DNA of 64,000 bases from the NCBI GenBank assembly GCA_934525675.1, contig CAKSZH010000009.1, positions 1-64,000 of the forward strand, given 5' to 3'. The stretch comes from an uncultured Eubacteriales bacterium (GTDB taxonomy: Bacteria; Bacillota; Clostridia; Oscillospirales; CAG-272). The notes under the pieces were generated by a model, which saw only the letters and a list, made by a program, of their open reading frames with translations, was not told the origin of the DNA and searched no databases. Positions 47,356 to 56,000 of this stretch are shown in pieces; the stretch's first letter is position 1; each line of letters starts with the position of its first letter. The position numbers were made by a program, and so were the translations under genes.

Positions 47356-48168
47356 TTAAAACAGATTTTCGATCAGGATCCGCATATTCCGGATCAGATC
47401 CAGGTTGAAGGTTGTCGTTCTGCCGTTGTCGGTTCCGATCGGGTGGCAGTTCTTGCCGTACTGCCAGATGGCGATCCGGCTGCTTTCCGTTCCCGCGGGA
47501 GCGCAGGGGTTCCAGTTGTCGGGACTGATGAAGTGCGAGCTTGTCATGCTGTCGTATTCCGGCAGGATGGGCGAAGTTGCCCAGACCAGGCAGGTGTCGG
47601 ACAGCTCCGGGTACAGCTCCGTGCCGCGGCTGAATTTGCGGGCGAAGGCGCTGTTTGCGTCCGTATCCGCACGGAATGCGGGAACATAGCCCTCGCGCGA
47701 CAGCGCGGACGCATATCCGTACAGGAATCCGGCGGACACGGGGGTGTCGTTGCGGATGTCAAGGAAGATCGCGCACTTGCCCGGAATTTTCAGCTCCGCC
47801 GCGCGGAGTACCGCACGGTAGGCGCAGAGCCGACCCTCCGTCTCCGTCAGCATTTCCCCGGAATCCGGCGGGAAGACCGCGGCGATCTTGACGCCCTTGG
47901 TGTGGAGGAATACTGCCTCTTCGGGGGTGAGGCAATCCGCTCCCGTAATGTTTCTTCCGCAGAAGACCGGATATTCCTTGTTGCGGACCATCCATTCAAA
48001 CAGTTCCAGGTTGTTCTGGAGCCGTTCGTCTGCGGGTGCCACGCAATCGGTGCCGAACAGAAGCCCCGGGGCTTCTGTTCCTGCGGTTGCGGGGACGGAC
48101 GGATCCGGTGAATACCGCATCATTCCGTCCTCCCCGCCGTGTGTTTCCAAACTTTTTCTGCAAGCCAT
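47356..48168 (-). CDS. Glycoside-hydrolase-like (DUF1906-type) protein, stand-alone
   Basis: 270 residues. LLFGTDCVAP, PVFCGRNITGA with LTPEEAVFLHTKGVKIAAVF, and CAIFLDIRNDTPVSAGFLYGYA follow the layout of the DUF1906 barrel (start strand, first-turn loop, then D-x-x on strand 4). It has no signal peptide. It is first in a two-gene - strand unit with the multidomain protein. GGAGAAGAAAA precedes the ATG. Its divergence from the C-terminal domain of the next protein is large, so the family call is moderate. Confidence 0.65.
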   Translation of the reverse strand: MACRKSLETHGGEDGMMRYSPDPSVPATAGTEAPGLLFGTDCVAPADERLQNNLELFEWMVRNKEYPVFCGRNITGADCLTPEEAVFLHTKGVKIAAVFPPDSGEMLTETEGRLCAYRAVLRAAELKIPGKCAIFLDIRNDTPVSAGFLYGYASALSREGYVPAFRADTDANSAFARKFSRGTELYPELSDTCLVWATSPILPEYDSMTSSHFISPDNWNPCAPAGTESSRIAIWQYGKNCHPIGTDNGRTTTFNLDLIRNMRILIENLF

Positions 48169-48410
48169 TTTTCTTCTCCTTTTCTTTTTTTGTGATTTGG
48201 CTTTCCAGCCCGCCCCCGGGCTGTGACCTCATTCTGACTCTTAACCGGGTCGGTTTTTGTCATGGTAAAAAAAATAATGGCAAAAAATGTTCCTTTTTTT
48301 CCTTTTGCTCCGCACGCATATTCCGGAGGACGGCGTCATAAATTGGTAGCGAACATACGAAAAACCGCACCTTGTCTGCGGCAAACCGTCTGACGCAAAG
48401 GAGAATGGAT
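48169..48410. other. Divergent promoter spacer
   Basis: 242 bases between the - strand DUF1906 unit and the + strand sipL-like gene. AT-rich tracts occur at 48253-48300 but I see no confident promoter pair. Confidence 0.4.
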
Positions 48411-50084
48411 ATGGAACGCAATCAGGAACGCATCAGCCCGACGAACCCCACGCGGCGGGTTCGCATACAGTTGCCGGAAAAAGAGCTGCGCACCGAGCTG
48501 ACGGAGGATTTTACCCTGCCGGATTACCAGCCGGAGATCCGTCGGCTGCTCCGGATCACGTGCACGGTACGTCCGCCCGCCGGATCCGTGGGGGCGGGAA
48601 ACGCCGAGTTTTCCGGGAACGTGGACTACACGGTGCTCTATATGGGGAACGACGGAAGTCTTGCCTCGGCGCCGCTTTCCACGGAATACCGTTTTCAGGT
48701 GCCGATCGAGGCGGGGAGCGACTTTGATCTGTCCGATGCGCCGACGGTGTTCTGCCTGTGCCGGGCGGAAAACGTCAACGGGCGGGTGACCGCTCCGCGA
48801 AAACTGACGCTCCGCTGCCGGCTCGCTTCTCTCGTCCGTTCGGAGGCGACCTGCATGATCGGGGAGAGATACCAAGGCGAACTGCCGCCCGAGGGAGAGC
48901 AATGCCGTCTGACCGGCGAATTCGGGTCGGAGACGGTGCTTTACGGCATGGATGAGGGAGTAACCCTTTCCGATGAAATCATTCCGGACAGTCCGACCGA
49001 CACGCTCCGGGTCCTGTCGGCGGACGGGCGGGTCTTTCTGACCGGCGCGGAGGCAGGAAGCGGAACCGTCCGTTGCCGTGGTGACCTGATTCTGACGCTG
49101 ACGACGCAGAAGGAAGCCCCGGAACCGGAGAAAAGCGTCGGAAGTCTCTTGGATGACGCGGTCGCGGTCAACAGTGCCGGTGACCCGCAGCCCCCGGAGG
49201 CACCCGCCGTACCGGAATTGCACACGATTACCCGCAAATTACCGATCGACGCGGAGATCCCGGTGGACGGGGCGGACGTCAGCTGTGCGGCTGCGGCATG
49301 GGGAACCTGCACCGACCTTTCGGTCAGCGTGGAGGACGGGCGGATTCTCGTTGACGCGGGGCTGACGCTGGAGGCGCTCTGTCAGAAGCGGGAAACCAAC
49401 GAATACACCAAGGATCTGTACGCGGACGGAAGAAGCTGTACCGTGACCTACACGGAACGGAAAGTACCCGTCGCCCTCGGCGCGGGGATCGGAAACCTGT
49501 CCGTCGGCGGGACGGCGGCGCTCGGCGATCTCGGGATCCGTCCCGGCGCGCGGGTGCTCGACGTGACCGGGACCGCACAGGTGACGGGGATCACGGAAGA
49601 AAAGGGGAAGCCGGTTCTGACGGGCGTCTGCCGCTTCCATCTCCTGACCGCGGACGCGGGCGGCGAAATTTCCCCTGCCGAGGCGGAGTTCCCGTTCCGG
49701 TACACCGTGGAGGGGACGAGATCCGCGGCGGGCAATGCCGGCGGGGTCGACGATGTGTCGGGGGACGCGGTCGCAGAGCTGGTTTCCTGCCGCGCCCGCA
49801 TTGACGGAGAACGGCTTGCCGCGGACGGCGAAGTGACGGTCGCGTTCCGGCTTTCCGTCCCCGGGACCGTCCGGATGCCGGAGAGCGTGCGGTTCGGGGA
49901 ACGCAACGTCGTGCCCGTGGGCGGCATCCGGATCTGCTATCCCGCGCCGGGGGAGACGCTGTGGGACGTGGCAAAGCGGTTTGCGGTTCCCGTGTCGGTG
50001 CTGACGGGGAAGAACGATCTGCCCGCGGCGCCGCGCGCGGACGATCCCGCGTCGCTCGGCGACGCGCGGTATCTGCTGATCTGA
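48411..50084 (+). CDS. sipL: SipL-like SPOCS (DUF3794) and LysM spore morphogenesis protein
   Basis: 557 residues. Repeated SPOCS/DUF3794 segments (TEDFTLPDYQPEIRRLLRI; about 180 residues each, near 30-210 and 280-480) are followed by a C-terminal LysM-like domain (YPAPGETLWDVAKRFAVPVS...). This is the SipL architecture; in Clostridioides difficile SipL binds SpoIVA through its LysM domain for coat assembly. AAAGGAG lies 8 bases before the ATG at 48411; the ATG at 48405 is too close to it. Spore genes spoVAC and cotF-like lie nearby but in separate units. Confidence 0.88.
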   Translation: MERNQERISPTNPTRRVRIQLPEKELRTELTEDFTLPDYQPEIRRLLRITCTVRPPAGSVGAGNAEFSGNVDYTVLYMGNDGSLASAPLSTEYRFQVPIEAGSDFDLSDAPTVFCLCRAENVNGRVTAPRKLTLRCRLASLVRSEATCMIGERYQGELPPEGEQCRLTGEFGSETVLYGMDEGVTLSDEIIPDSPTDTLRVLSADGRVFLTGAEAGSGTVRCRGDLILTLTTQKEAPEPEKSVGSLLDDAVAVNSAGDPQPPEAPAVPELHTITRKLPIDAEIPVDGADVSCAAAAWGTCTDLSVSVEDGRILVDAGLTLEALCQKRETNEYTKDLYADGRSCTVTYTERKVPVALGAGIGNLSVGGTAALGDLGIRPGARVLDVTGTAQVTGITEEKGKPVLTGVCRFHLLTADAGGEISPAEAEFPFRYTVEGTRSAAGNAGGVDDVSGDAVAELVSCRARIDGERLAADGEVTVAFRLSVPGTVRMPESVRFGERNVVPVGGIRICYPAPGETLWDVAKRFAVPVSVLTGKNDLPAAPRADDPASLGDARYLLI

Positions 50085-50172
50085 CCCGCCGGGGAAAGCG
50101 CAACAAAGAAAGAAAAAACTCCGGAGAACGGCCGTATCCGTATGCTGCCGGATTTTCCGGGGAAAGCAAAAC

Positions 50173-50215
50173 GCAGAAGGGCAAGCCGTTGCCAAGCGAC
50201 GGCTTGCCCTTCTGC
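50173..50215. terminator. Strong hairpin between sipL and spoVAC
   Basis: A perfect 17-bp stem (50173-50189 with 50199-50215) and 9-base loop between convergent genes. No long T tract, so it may act as a bidirectional terminator or RNA stabiliser. Confidence 0.6.
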
Positions 50216-50320
50216 AATGAGGAATGTCTGCGGGCGGCAGGACGCTGACCCGCCGCGGGAGGGGAGGACCGTACCGGAAAGGGATTCCCCCTTCCCCGCA
50301 GGGAATATCCCCCCGGAATA

Positions 50321-50764
50321 TCATCGGAACAACAGGATCACCCAATAAATCACCCCGTAGATCGCCCCCGACAGCGTCCCGTAAAGCAGAACGGGACCCG
50401 CGACGGTAAAGATTTTCGCGCCGACGCCGAGCACCAGCCCCTCGGATTTGCTGTCAAGCGCGGGGGAAACCACCGCGTTCGCAAAGCCCGTGATCGGTAC
50501 CAGCGTACCGGCGCCGGCAACCTTGGCAATGTTGTCAAAGACACCGAGCGCGGTCAGAAGAACGGCGACAAACACGAGCGTGACGGAGGTCAGGGTTCCC
50601 GCCGTTTCCTCCGTGTAGCCCGGGATGAGCAGATACAGCGAGCGGAGCCCTTCGGCAAGGGCACAGATCAGCCCCCCGATGAGGAACGCCATGAGACAGT
50701 CACGGAACAGCGGCGATCTCGGCGCACGGGCGGCAACATATTTGCGATAGGTTTTTTTCTGCAC
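50321..50764 (-). CDS. spoVAC: Stage V sporulation protein AC
   Basis: 147 residues starting at a GTG (50764) with GGAGGAG 8 bases upstream: (V)QKKTYRKYVAARAPRSPL. MAFLIGGLICALAEGLRSLY, FDNIAKVAGAGTLVPITGFANAVVSPA and EGLVLGVGAKIFTVAGPVL are hallmarks of SpoVAC, part of the channel that moves dipicolinic acid during sporulation and germination. The usual partners spoVAD and spoVAE are not adjacent. It diverges from the gene at 50874. Confidence 0.93.
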   Translation of the reverse strand: MQKKTYRKYVAARAPRSPLFRDCLMAFLIGGLICALAEGLRSLYLLIPGYTEETAGTLTSVTLVFVAVLLTALGVFDNIAKVAGAGTLVPITGFANAVVSPALDSKSEGLVLGVGAKIFTVAGPVLLYGTLSGAIYGVIYWVILLFR

Positions 50765-50785
50765 GGGATACTCTCCTCCGACCGC

Positions 50786-50814
50786 TTGACAAGATTGTCT
50801 CGGCAGTCTATAAT
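50786..50814 (+). promoter_or_regulatory. Consensus sigma-A promoter of the coiled-coil gene
   Basis: TTGACA, a 17-base spacer and TATAAT, both perfect, 60 bases before the start at 50874. Confidence 0.85.
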
Positions 50815-50873
50815 GTAGTAAGGGAAACGGGGACGCTTTTTGCGTTGCCCGGCTTGAAAAGGAGTGGTAACTG

Positions 50874-51326
50874 ATGTCCGGATGGAAAGAATTCAAGACC
50901 TCTGTCAGCCGTTTGGCTCAGAAGGCAAGTCAGAAGACCGAAGAGCTGGCGGACAGCGCCGCGCTCCGTCTTCGTCTGAACGAAGCACGCGGAAACCTGG
51001 ATGAGGCATACGCGGGACTCGGCAGACTGATGTATGTCCGTCTGCGCGAGGGCGGGGACAACACGGTGGAGATCGACGCGGTGATGTCGCGGATTGACAC
51101 GCTCACGCAGGAGATTGCGAAGCTGGAAGCGACGATCGAGGGCAAGAAAGCCGCAAAGCAGGCGAGCCGCGAGGCAAAGAAGAGCGGCGAGGAAGCGCCG
51201 GCGGACGGCACGGATCCGGCAGATGCGACCGGTGCGGAGGAATCCGCAGACGCGGAAGCGACCGCAGGTGAAACCGACGCCGCAGAGGAACCCACGGCGG
51301 ACGAAAAAAGCGAAAAGAGCGAATAA
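50874..51326 (+). CDS. Small coiled-coil protein with acidic tail
   Basis: 150 residues. The first 100 are helical and coiled-coil prone (MSGWKEFKTSVSRLAQKASQ..., RIDTLTQEIAKLEATIEGKK); the last 50 are Ala/Glu/Asp-rich and disordered. It resembles small zinc-ribbon-less relatives of clostridial hypothetical proteins that start with WxxFKxxVSxxAxKA, but the function is unknown. AAAGGAG precedes the ATG and the promoter is strong, so it is probably well expressed. Confidence 0.8.
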   Translation: MSGWKEFKTSVSRLAQKASQKTEELADSAALRLRLNEARGNLDEAYAGLGRLMYVRLREGGDNTVEIDAVMSRIDTLTQEIAKLEATIEGKKAAKQASREAKKSGEEAPADGTDPADATGAEESADAEATAGETDAAEEPTADEKSEKSE

Positions 51327-52111
51327 GTCCGAATTAGCCCGGATAAGTCCGGTCAGGTGGCGTTTTGTATCGGTGCGCTGCCCTGCCCGGATCGGCATTC
51401 TGCCGTTGCAAAACGGGGTGTAAGCCCTGACCCGGTGAAACCGTAACCGGGGCGGTTGCGCTCCCGAACCGCCCGGATCATTCCGGCTTGCGGCAGTCTG
51501 CCCGGCGTGGGAGGACGCCTCTCTGCCCCTGCTGTTCATAAGCAGCCGTGGTGGTATTCCGACGCAGAACGGGATTGTATGCCCTGACCCGGGAACCGGG
51601 TAATCAGGCAAAGCCCGGGGCGGCATCCTGCCGCCGTAAGGCGGGACGCATGCAGCGGATCGTAAAACCCAATGATGATGTACGCCCCTCGCGGGAAACC
51701 GCGAGGGGCGCCGGCGTATCTGCCGTAGGGAATGGAACTCGCGGACGGAAAAATGATGAAAACCGTCCGGATCCGGAGTATTTTTCCCGCTTGCGTGCAG
51801 TCAACAGCGCGTGTGCGGGCGCTGCCCTCCGGGGGCAGGATCCGCGTCCGTTCAAAGCGTTACGAAACGGATGCGCGACGGGCGTACCTTTTCGTTTTTC
51901 TTTGTCGGCCGCCCGAATCGGTCGCACGGTCATTGCGCCCGTGCGGCACTCTTACGAAACCGTTCCGTTTCTTTCCGGTGTCGTTTGCGTACCGTGGCAA
52001 AGCCCCGGTCGGGGCTTTGCTTCCGGTCCCGCTTTCTTTCCGGGATGTGCGCGGGAAATCAACTGCCGCGCCGGAGGGTTCCGTGAATCGGCTGAAACAG
52101 GTTGCTTTCCG
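51327..52111. other. 785-base spacer with a diverged direct repeat and hairpins
   Basis: No gene supported. AACGGGGTGTAAGCCCTGACCCGG (51413-51436) returns as a close relative at 51571-51594, about 158 bases later, each followed by GAAACCG- or GAACCGG-type sequence. A GCCCCTCGCGG/CCGCGAGGGGC hairpin with a GAAA loop lies near 51683-51707. Confidence 0.6.
51997..52020. terminator. Hairpin after the spore coat pair
   Basis: GCAAAGCCCC/GGGGCTTTGC with a 4-base loop, past the stop of the - strand cotF-like gene. Confidence 0.6.
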
Positions 52112-52387
52112 TCAGGCTGTGACGGTGGTGCGGTATTTCTGCTTTTCCGCTTCTACCTTTGCGTCCTCCGCCTTTTCCACGGAGTACCAGTTTCTCGACT
52201 GCATCTCCGAAAAGACGTGTTCCTGCATTTTGTGTTCGTCCGTGAGCAGTGTGGAAAGGCATTCCCGCACAGGGGACGAAACGGTTTCGCAAAGGAAGGT
52301 GTTGTACACGTGTGTCATGAATTTCTCCGACGTCAGAAGGTCGGTCATTCTTGCCTTGTCGTCCATCTGATTCATCATATTCTGCAT
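52112..52387 (-). CDS. CotF-like spore coat protein
   Basis: 91 residues: DDKARMTDLLTSEKFMTHVYNTF, then LSTLLTDEHKMQEHVFSEMQSRNWY, which matches the helical CotF coat family (TxKFxxxxYNTFxxE...LxxILxEEHxIQxxVFxEMxxRGWY). AGGAGG lies 9 bases upstream of the ATG. It follows a related short gene by 14 bases on the same strand. Confidence 0.87.
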   Translation of the reverse strand: MQNMMNQMDDKARMTDLLTSEKFMTHVYNTFLCETVSSPVRECLSTLLTDEHKMQEHVFSEMQSRNWYSVEKAEDAKVEAEKQKYRTTVTA

Positions 52388-52401
52388 CTGACCGTTCCTC
52401 C

Positions 52402-52587
52402 TTATCTGAGATTGATCCAGAGCTCGTCCAGATGTCTCTGGTGCTCTTCCGCGTTGTTTTCGAACAGGTCTCTCAGGTGAGCGTCGTTTGTTTCGCCCGC
52501 GTAAGCGCGGTACTTTTCCATGAGGTTCTGTTCCATTGAGAGAAGATCGGAAAGTCCGGATAATTCTTTTCCTGTGATTTGTGCCAT
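52402..52587 (-). CDS. Small ferritin-like/CotF-associated protein
   Basis: 61 residues: MAQITGKELSGLSDLLSMEQ, then LFENNAEEHQRHLDELWINL. The predicted helical pair with E..H spacing is typical of the small partner found next to cotF in clostridia. GGAGG lies 8 bases before the ATG at 52587; the longer frame to 52611 is not supported. First gene of a two-gene unit with the CotF-like gene. Confidence 0.8.
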   Translation of the reverse strand: MAQITGKELSGLSDLLSMEQNLMEKYRAYAGETNDAHLRDLFENNAEEHQRHLDELWINLR

Positions 52588-52826
52588 GGCTTGTCCTCCG
52601 AAGCTCTGCAAGATTTGCGGGAAACGGTTACTTTCTGTCCTGAGACTGCTCTCAAAGAACAGTCCGCGGTACTGCCTGCGGGAATCCGGAGTTCCGGATG
52701 CGCGGCATTTGCCGGCAGTCCGTCCGGGTCGGTGGCAGCTCCGTCCCGCTGTCCGGCGGGCATCTCTGTCCGCCCCGTAACAGTATTCGTCCGCGCCCGC
52801 CTGATTATGCGGGGCTTTTTCTTTTG

Positions 52827-53327
52827 TCAGAGATATTTTTTGAGTTTTTCGATGTTCTCTTCCTCAAACGACGCGACCTCGCGCGAGAAGCGGAGCGCTT
52901 CGGGCGAGGCGTGCCTGCGTTCGTACTCGGAGGTCTGCTTTTTGGCGTCGGTCATGCCCATGGTGGAGCCTTCGATCATCATTTCCGCAATGTGGCCGGA
53001 GGTGGTATCCGCCATGGTATTCATCGCCATGCCGACCTTGGCGGACAGTTTGGTGACGATGTTTTCTTCCTTTGGTTCGATTCCGGCGTCGCGGAGGATC
53101 TGTTCGGCGCGGGCGGAGAAGCGGTCATAGCCGCTGAGCTGAACGGTCATATCCGAGCGCAGACCGTCGTTTTTGACTTTGGGGAGGAGACCCAGGATGG
53201 AATCGGCGCCCATGCGGAGGTTTTTGTAAAGCTGACTGTACAGCTCGGTGTCGGGGGTTTTCTCCGGCGCTTTTTTTGTGTTTGCGGCATTGGCATCAAA
53301 GGAAAAATCTGCGTTGTGTTCGGGCAT
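52827..53327 (-). CDS. Conserved hypothetical helical (ferritin-like) protein
   Basis: 166 residues. A flexible N-terminus (to about residue 25) is followed by long amphipathic helices: LYKNLRMGADSILGLLPKVK, KLSAKVGMAMNTMADTTSGH and IAEMMIEGSTMGMTD. The last segments are conserved in a clostridial protein family I recognise but which has no known function. AAGGA precedes the ATG. Its place next to the coat genes hints at a spore role, but this is only context. Confidence 0.75.
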   Translation of the reverse strand: MPEHNADFSFDANAANTKKAPEKTPDTELYSQLYKNLRMGADSILGLLPKVKNDGLRSDMTVQLSGYDRFSARAEQILRDAGIEPKEENIVTKLSAKVGMAMNTMADTTSGHIAEMMIEGSTMGMTDAKKQTSEYERRHASPEALRFSREVASFEEENIEKLKKYL

Positions 53328-53435
53328 GGTAAATCCTTCTTTCGGTTTTGAAGATTTTGGGGATTGGTTGGTAGTATTTGCGGGGAGGAGGGGATTTATT
53401 CATTGTTATTATGAGGGGAAATTGAAAACTGAATT

Positions 53436-53582
53436 GAACGCTCCGTGTTCGACGGATTTTGCGCGGGGAGCGCAAAACAAACAATGATTACAGATAAACC
53501 GCAGAAAGCAGAGCTTTCCATTCAACCATACCCCGTAACACGCCGGGCAATCCCGCAAAACTCCACAGAACGCATAGCGTTC
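53436..53582. repeat. Inverted terminal modules upstream of the SET-rich lipoprotein
   Basis: GAACGCTCCGTGTTC (53436-53450, left-end orientation, ATT before), a GCGCGGGGAGCGCA box, a decayed right-end copy near 53503-53520 (CCGCAGAAAGCAGAGCTTTCC) and GAACGCATAGCGTTC (53568-53582). It is a mini-island without the long arms. Confidence 0.68.
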
Positions 53583-53630
53583 ACCCCCTTTTTCCCCCTC
53601 CCGATCGGCCAATAAACTATCATTTCATAA

Positions 53631-53659
53631 TTGACAGAATGACAATCGTGTGCTATAAT
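53631..53659 (+). promoter_or_regulatory. Promoter of the SET-rich lipoprotein
   Basis: TTGACA (53631-53636), a 17-base spacer and TATAAT with a TGC extension (53654-53659). Confidence 0.85.
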
Positions 53660-53704
53660 GTAACAGTACACAATCTTTGCAACAAATTACATAAGGAGAC
53701 AAAC

Positions 53705-55636
53705 ATGAAGAAAATTCTTGCACTGCTTCTCGCTCTGCTGATGGTCACGTCAATCGCGCTGACCGCCTGTACGCCCGGCTCGTCTGAAACCGGCACCGAG
53801 AAGGGTTCCGAATCTTCCACCAAAGCCCCGGAGGAATCGAAATCGGAGGAATCCACCGAATCTTCCACGGAATCTGCCACAGAATCCGCCACGGAATCCG
53901 CCACGGAATCCAAATCCGAATCGGAAAGCGATTCCTCGTCCGCGCTTCCCACCGTTGCCGACGGCAATATTGTCCATGTTCTGATCAACATCCCTGGTTT
54001 CGTTGAAAAGGACGGCGATTCGGAAGATGAAAAGAAAACCGTCCGCGAGTACTTCAACGTGACGTTGGAAATCGAGTACAACAAGGCTGACAAGACCTTC
54101 CGGCTCGTTGTGTCCAGCGATCAGAACAAAATGACGGATACCGATAAGGATACCGTCCTTGCGGACGCTTATTTTGACGGCACCTATCTGTACATGACCG
54201 CAGACGGCAGCATGGTAATCACCACTCCCGAGGTGCTGATCCGTTCCATCCTGAACCAGGCATCCGCTTCCATGGACGCGTCCATGATCGCCATGCTGGA
54301 GAGTTACCTGGAAAAGCTCATGAACGGCGATATCGGCGGGATGCCCGAAGTCCCGGACATTGACACGCTTCTCGGCATGCTTCCCGAGAAATATCAGGAA
54401 CTGGTCCGTCAGATCCTGGATCTGCTTCCCGAAGGCAAGGTCGACGTTCCGGAGCTCCCGCTCCCCGAACTCAAGCCGGAGAAACTGCTCGCCGCGCTTC
54501 TCGGTCTTTTTGAAAAGACCGAAGGGGAAGACGGCGGAACCGTTTATACCTTCGACTTCACGACCGTGACCACCACGCTGACCGGCGTGCTCGATCGGGT
54601 TTCCGCGCTGTTTGAAATGACTCCCGCCGCACTTATCGATCAGCTGGCAGGAAAAGAGGGCACATACGATCAGCTCTTCCTGCTCCTGTCCACCTCGATC
54701 AAGGGCGACACCACGGTCGGTTCCCTGCTCGACAGTCTGTTCCTTGTGCTGAACTCGCAGGGCTTCCGGATCACCGATGAGAAGATCGTGAAGCTCGTAG
54801 AAACGATTATCAGTCTGACAAGCGGCACCGACGCACCGGAGGGCTACGTGGCCGGAAAGTACGCCGAACTCCGCAAGATGACGCTGGATGAACTGCTGGC
54901 TGCCATGACCGGCGGCGATGGTTCGGACGGCGATGTCGCAACCGATTCCCCGCTCACCGTTGCAAAACTCATGGAAATGCTGAACACCTACATGACCGGC
55001 TCCACGTTCGCGGATCTGATTGATATGATCGGTCCCGACATGTCCGACAAGATTCTTGCCGCTGTGGCACAGGTCAAAGAGGCGCTTTCCACGGTTTCCG
55101 GTTCCGTCTGCCTCTATGCAGACAAGAACAACGCAATCTTCCGCTTCACGTTTGATCTGACGGTCGGAGAAAATATCCGCGCATCCGCAGAGGTATCGGT
55201 TTCCGACACCGCTGTGATGCCCGCTCCCAAGGATCTGCCCGATGTGAGCGGTATTACCGTCACCGAACAGGAAGACGGCAGCCTGAAGTTTGAGGGACTG
55301 CCGACCGGCGCGAAGCTTACCGTGGAGCTGGATGGCATGTGGAACTTCCACGCAAACCTCGGCGAGGTGTTTGAGTCCGGAGATTTTTCCGGAATCGACG
55401 TCGACAGCTATGTCACGGTTGACGGTTCGACCGCCTCGGTTCGTCTCAAAGATCTGACCAAACTGCCCGAAGGGATTTATGCCGAGCAGATGCAGAAGGC
55501 AGGGAATCCGGAAGATGCCATGTTCGGATACAGCCTGATGATCTCCGTGATGATCGAACTGGAAGACGGAACGTTTGTTCTGCTTTACCCCGTTTACCTC
55601 GATACCTCGGCTTCCGGCAATATCACCATTCGCTGA
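53705..55636 (+). CDS. Large lipoprotein of unknown function with Ser/Glu/Thr-rich linker
   Basis: 643 residues: MKKILALLLALLMVTSIALT then lipobox LTACT, followed by an SET-rich linker (residues 25-80) with four ESAT/ESST-type repeats. The body (IVHVLINIPGFVEKD...) is probably an extracellular mixed-fold domain with helices rich in Leu and Met, such as MPEVPDIDTLLGMLPEKYQE; I recognise no family. AGGAGAC precedes the ATG. Single-gene unit with a strong promoter and terminator, so probably an abundant surface protein. Confidence 0.8.
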   Translation: MKKILALLLALLMVTSIALTACTPGSSETGTEKGSESSTKAPEESKSEESTESSTESATESATESATESKSESESDSSSALPTVADGNIVHVLINIPGFVEKDGDSEDEKKTVREYFNVTLEIEYNKADKTFRLVVSSDQNKMTDTDKDTVLADAYFDGTYLYMTADGSMVITTPEVLIRSILNQASASMDASMIAMLESYLEKLMNGDIGGMPEVPDIDTLLGMLPEKYQELVRQILDLLPEGKVDVPELPLPELKPEKLLAALLGLFEKTEGEDGGTVYTFDFTTVTTTLTGVLDRVSALFEMTPAALIDQLAGKEGTYDQLFLLLSTSIKGDTTVGSLLDSLFLVLNSQGFRITDEKIVKLVETIISLTSGTDAPEGYVAGKYAELRKMTLDELLAAMTGGDGSDGDVATDSPLTVAKLMEMLNTYMTGSTFADLIDMIGPDMSDKILAAVAQVKEALSTVSGSVCLYADKNNAIFRFTFDLTVGENIRASAEVSVSDTAVMPAPKDLPDVSGITVTEQEDGSLKFEGLPTGAKLTVELDGMWNFHANLGEVFESGDFSGIDVDSYVTVDGSTASVRLKDLTKLPEGIYAEQMQKAGNPEDAMFGYSLMISVMIELEDGTFVLLYPVYLDTSASGNITIR

Positions 55637-55714
55637 TTTTCCGGTTCCGAGATGCAGGCAAAAACGCCTGCCGCGGTTCGCCGGTTCTGACGGAAACCGA
55701 TCCGTGAAACAGTT

Positions 55715-55747
55715 GCAGGACCTCCCGAACGGGAGGTCCTGCTTTTT
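55715..55747 (+). terminator. Terminator of the SET-rich lipoprotein
   Basis: Perfect 12-bp stem GCAGGACCTCCC/GGGAGGTCCTGC with a GAAC loop and five T residues. Confidence 0.92.
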
Positions 55748-55869
55748 GTGTGACGCAGATTTCACGGCGACACAAAACAAAAAAGCCCCGCCCGGGATCT
55801 GCCCGAAAACAGGACTTCCGATCCGGAAACAGGTGTCCGGATCTTTTTTTGATCGTTGCGTTCCTTTTT

Positions 55870-55980
55870 GTCTGACGACGTATCTGTCTGCATGACGTTT
55901 CTGCCTGCAGGGCACTTTTGTCCGCATGATGCTTCCGTCTGCGCAATGGCGTTTCTTCTCACATGATGACGTTTGCCCGG
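55870..55980. repeat. Degenerate tandem repeat, about 17-bp period
   Basis: Units GTCTGACGACGTATCT, GTCTGCATGACGTTTCT, GCCTGCAGGGCACTTTT, GTCCGCATGATGCTTCC, then GTCTGCGCAATGGCGTTTCT and a last partial unit. They lie between the terminator and the ANTAR gene. The rest of 55637-56000 shows no gene. Confidence 0.6.
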
Positions 55981-56000
55981 AGAAAAACGCTTCTTCCCTT

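Noticed and set aside
51548..52480. Long + strand frames across 51.5-52.5 kb
   Set aside because: They run antisense through the CotF-like genes and have no start signals.
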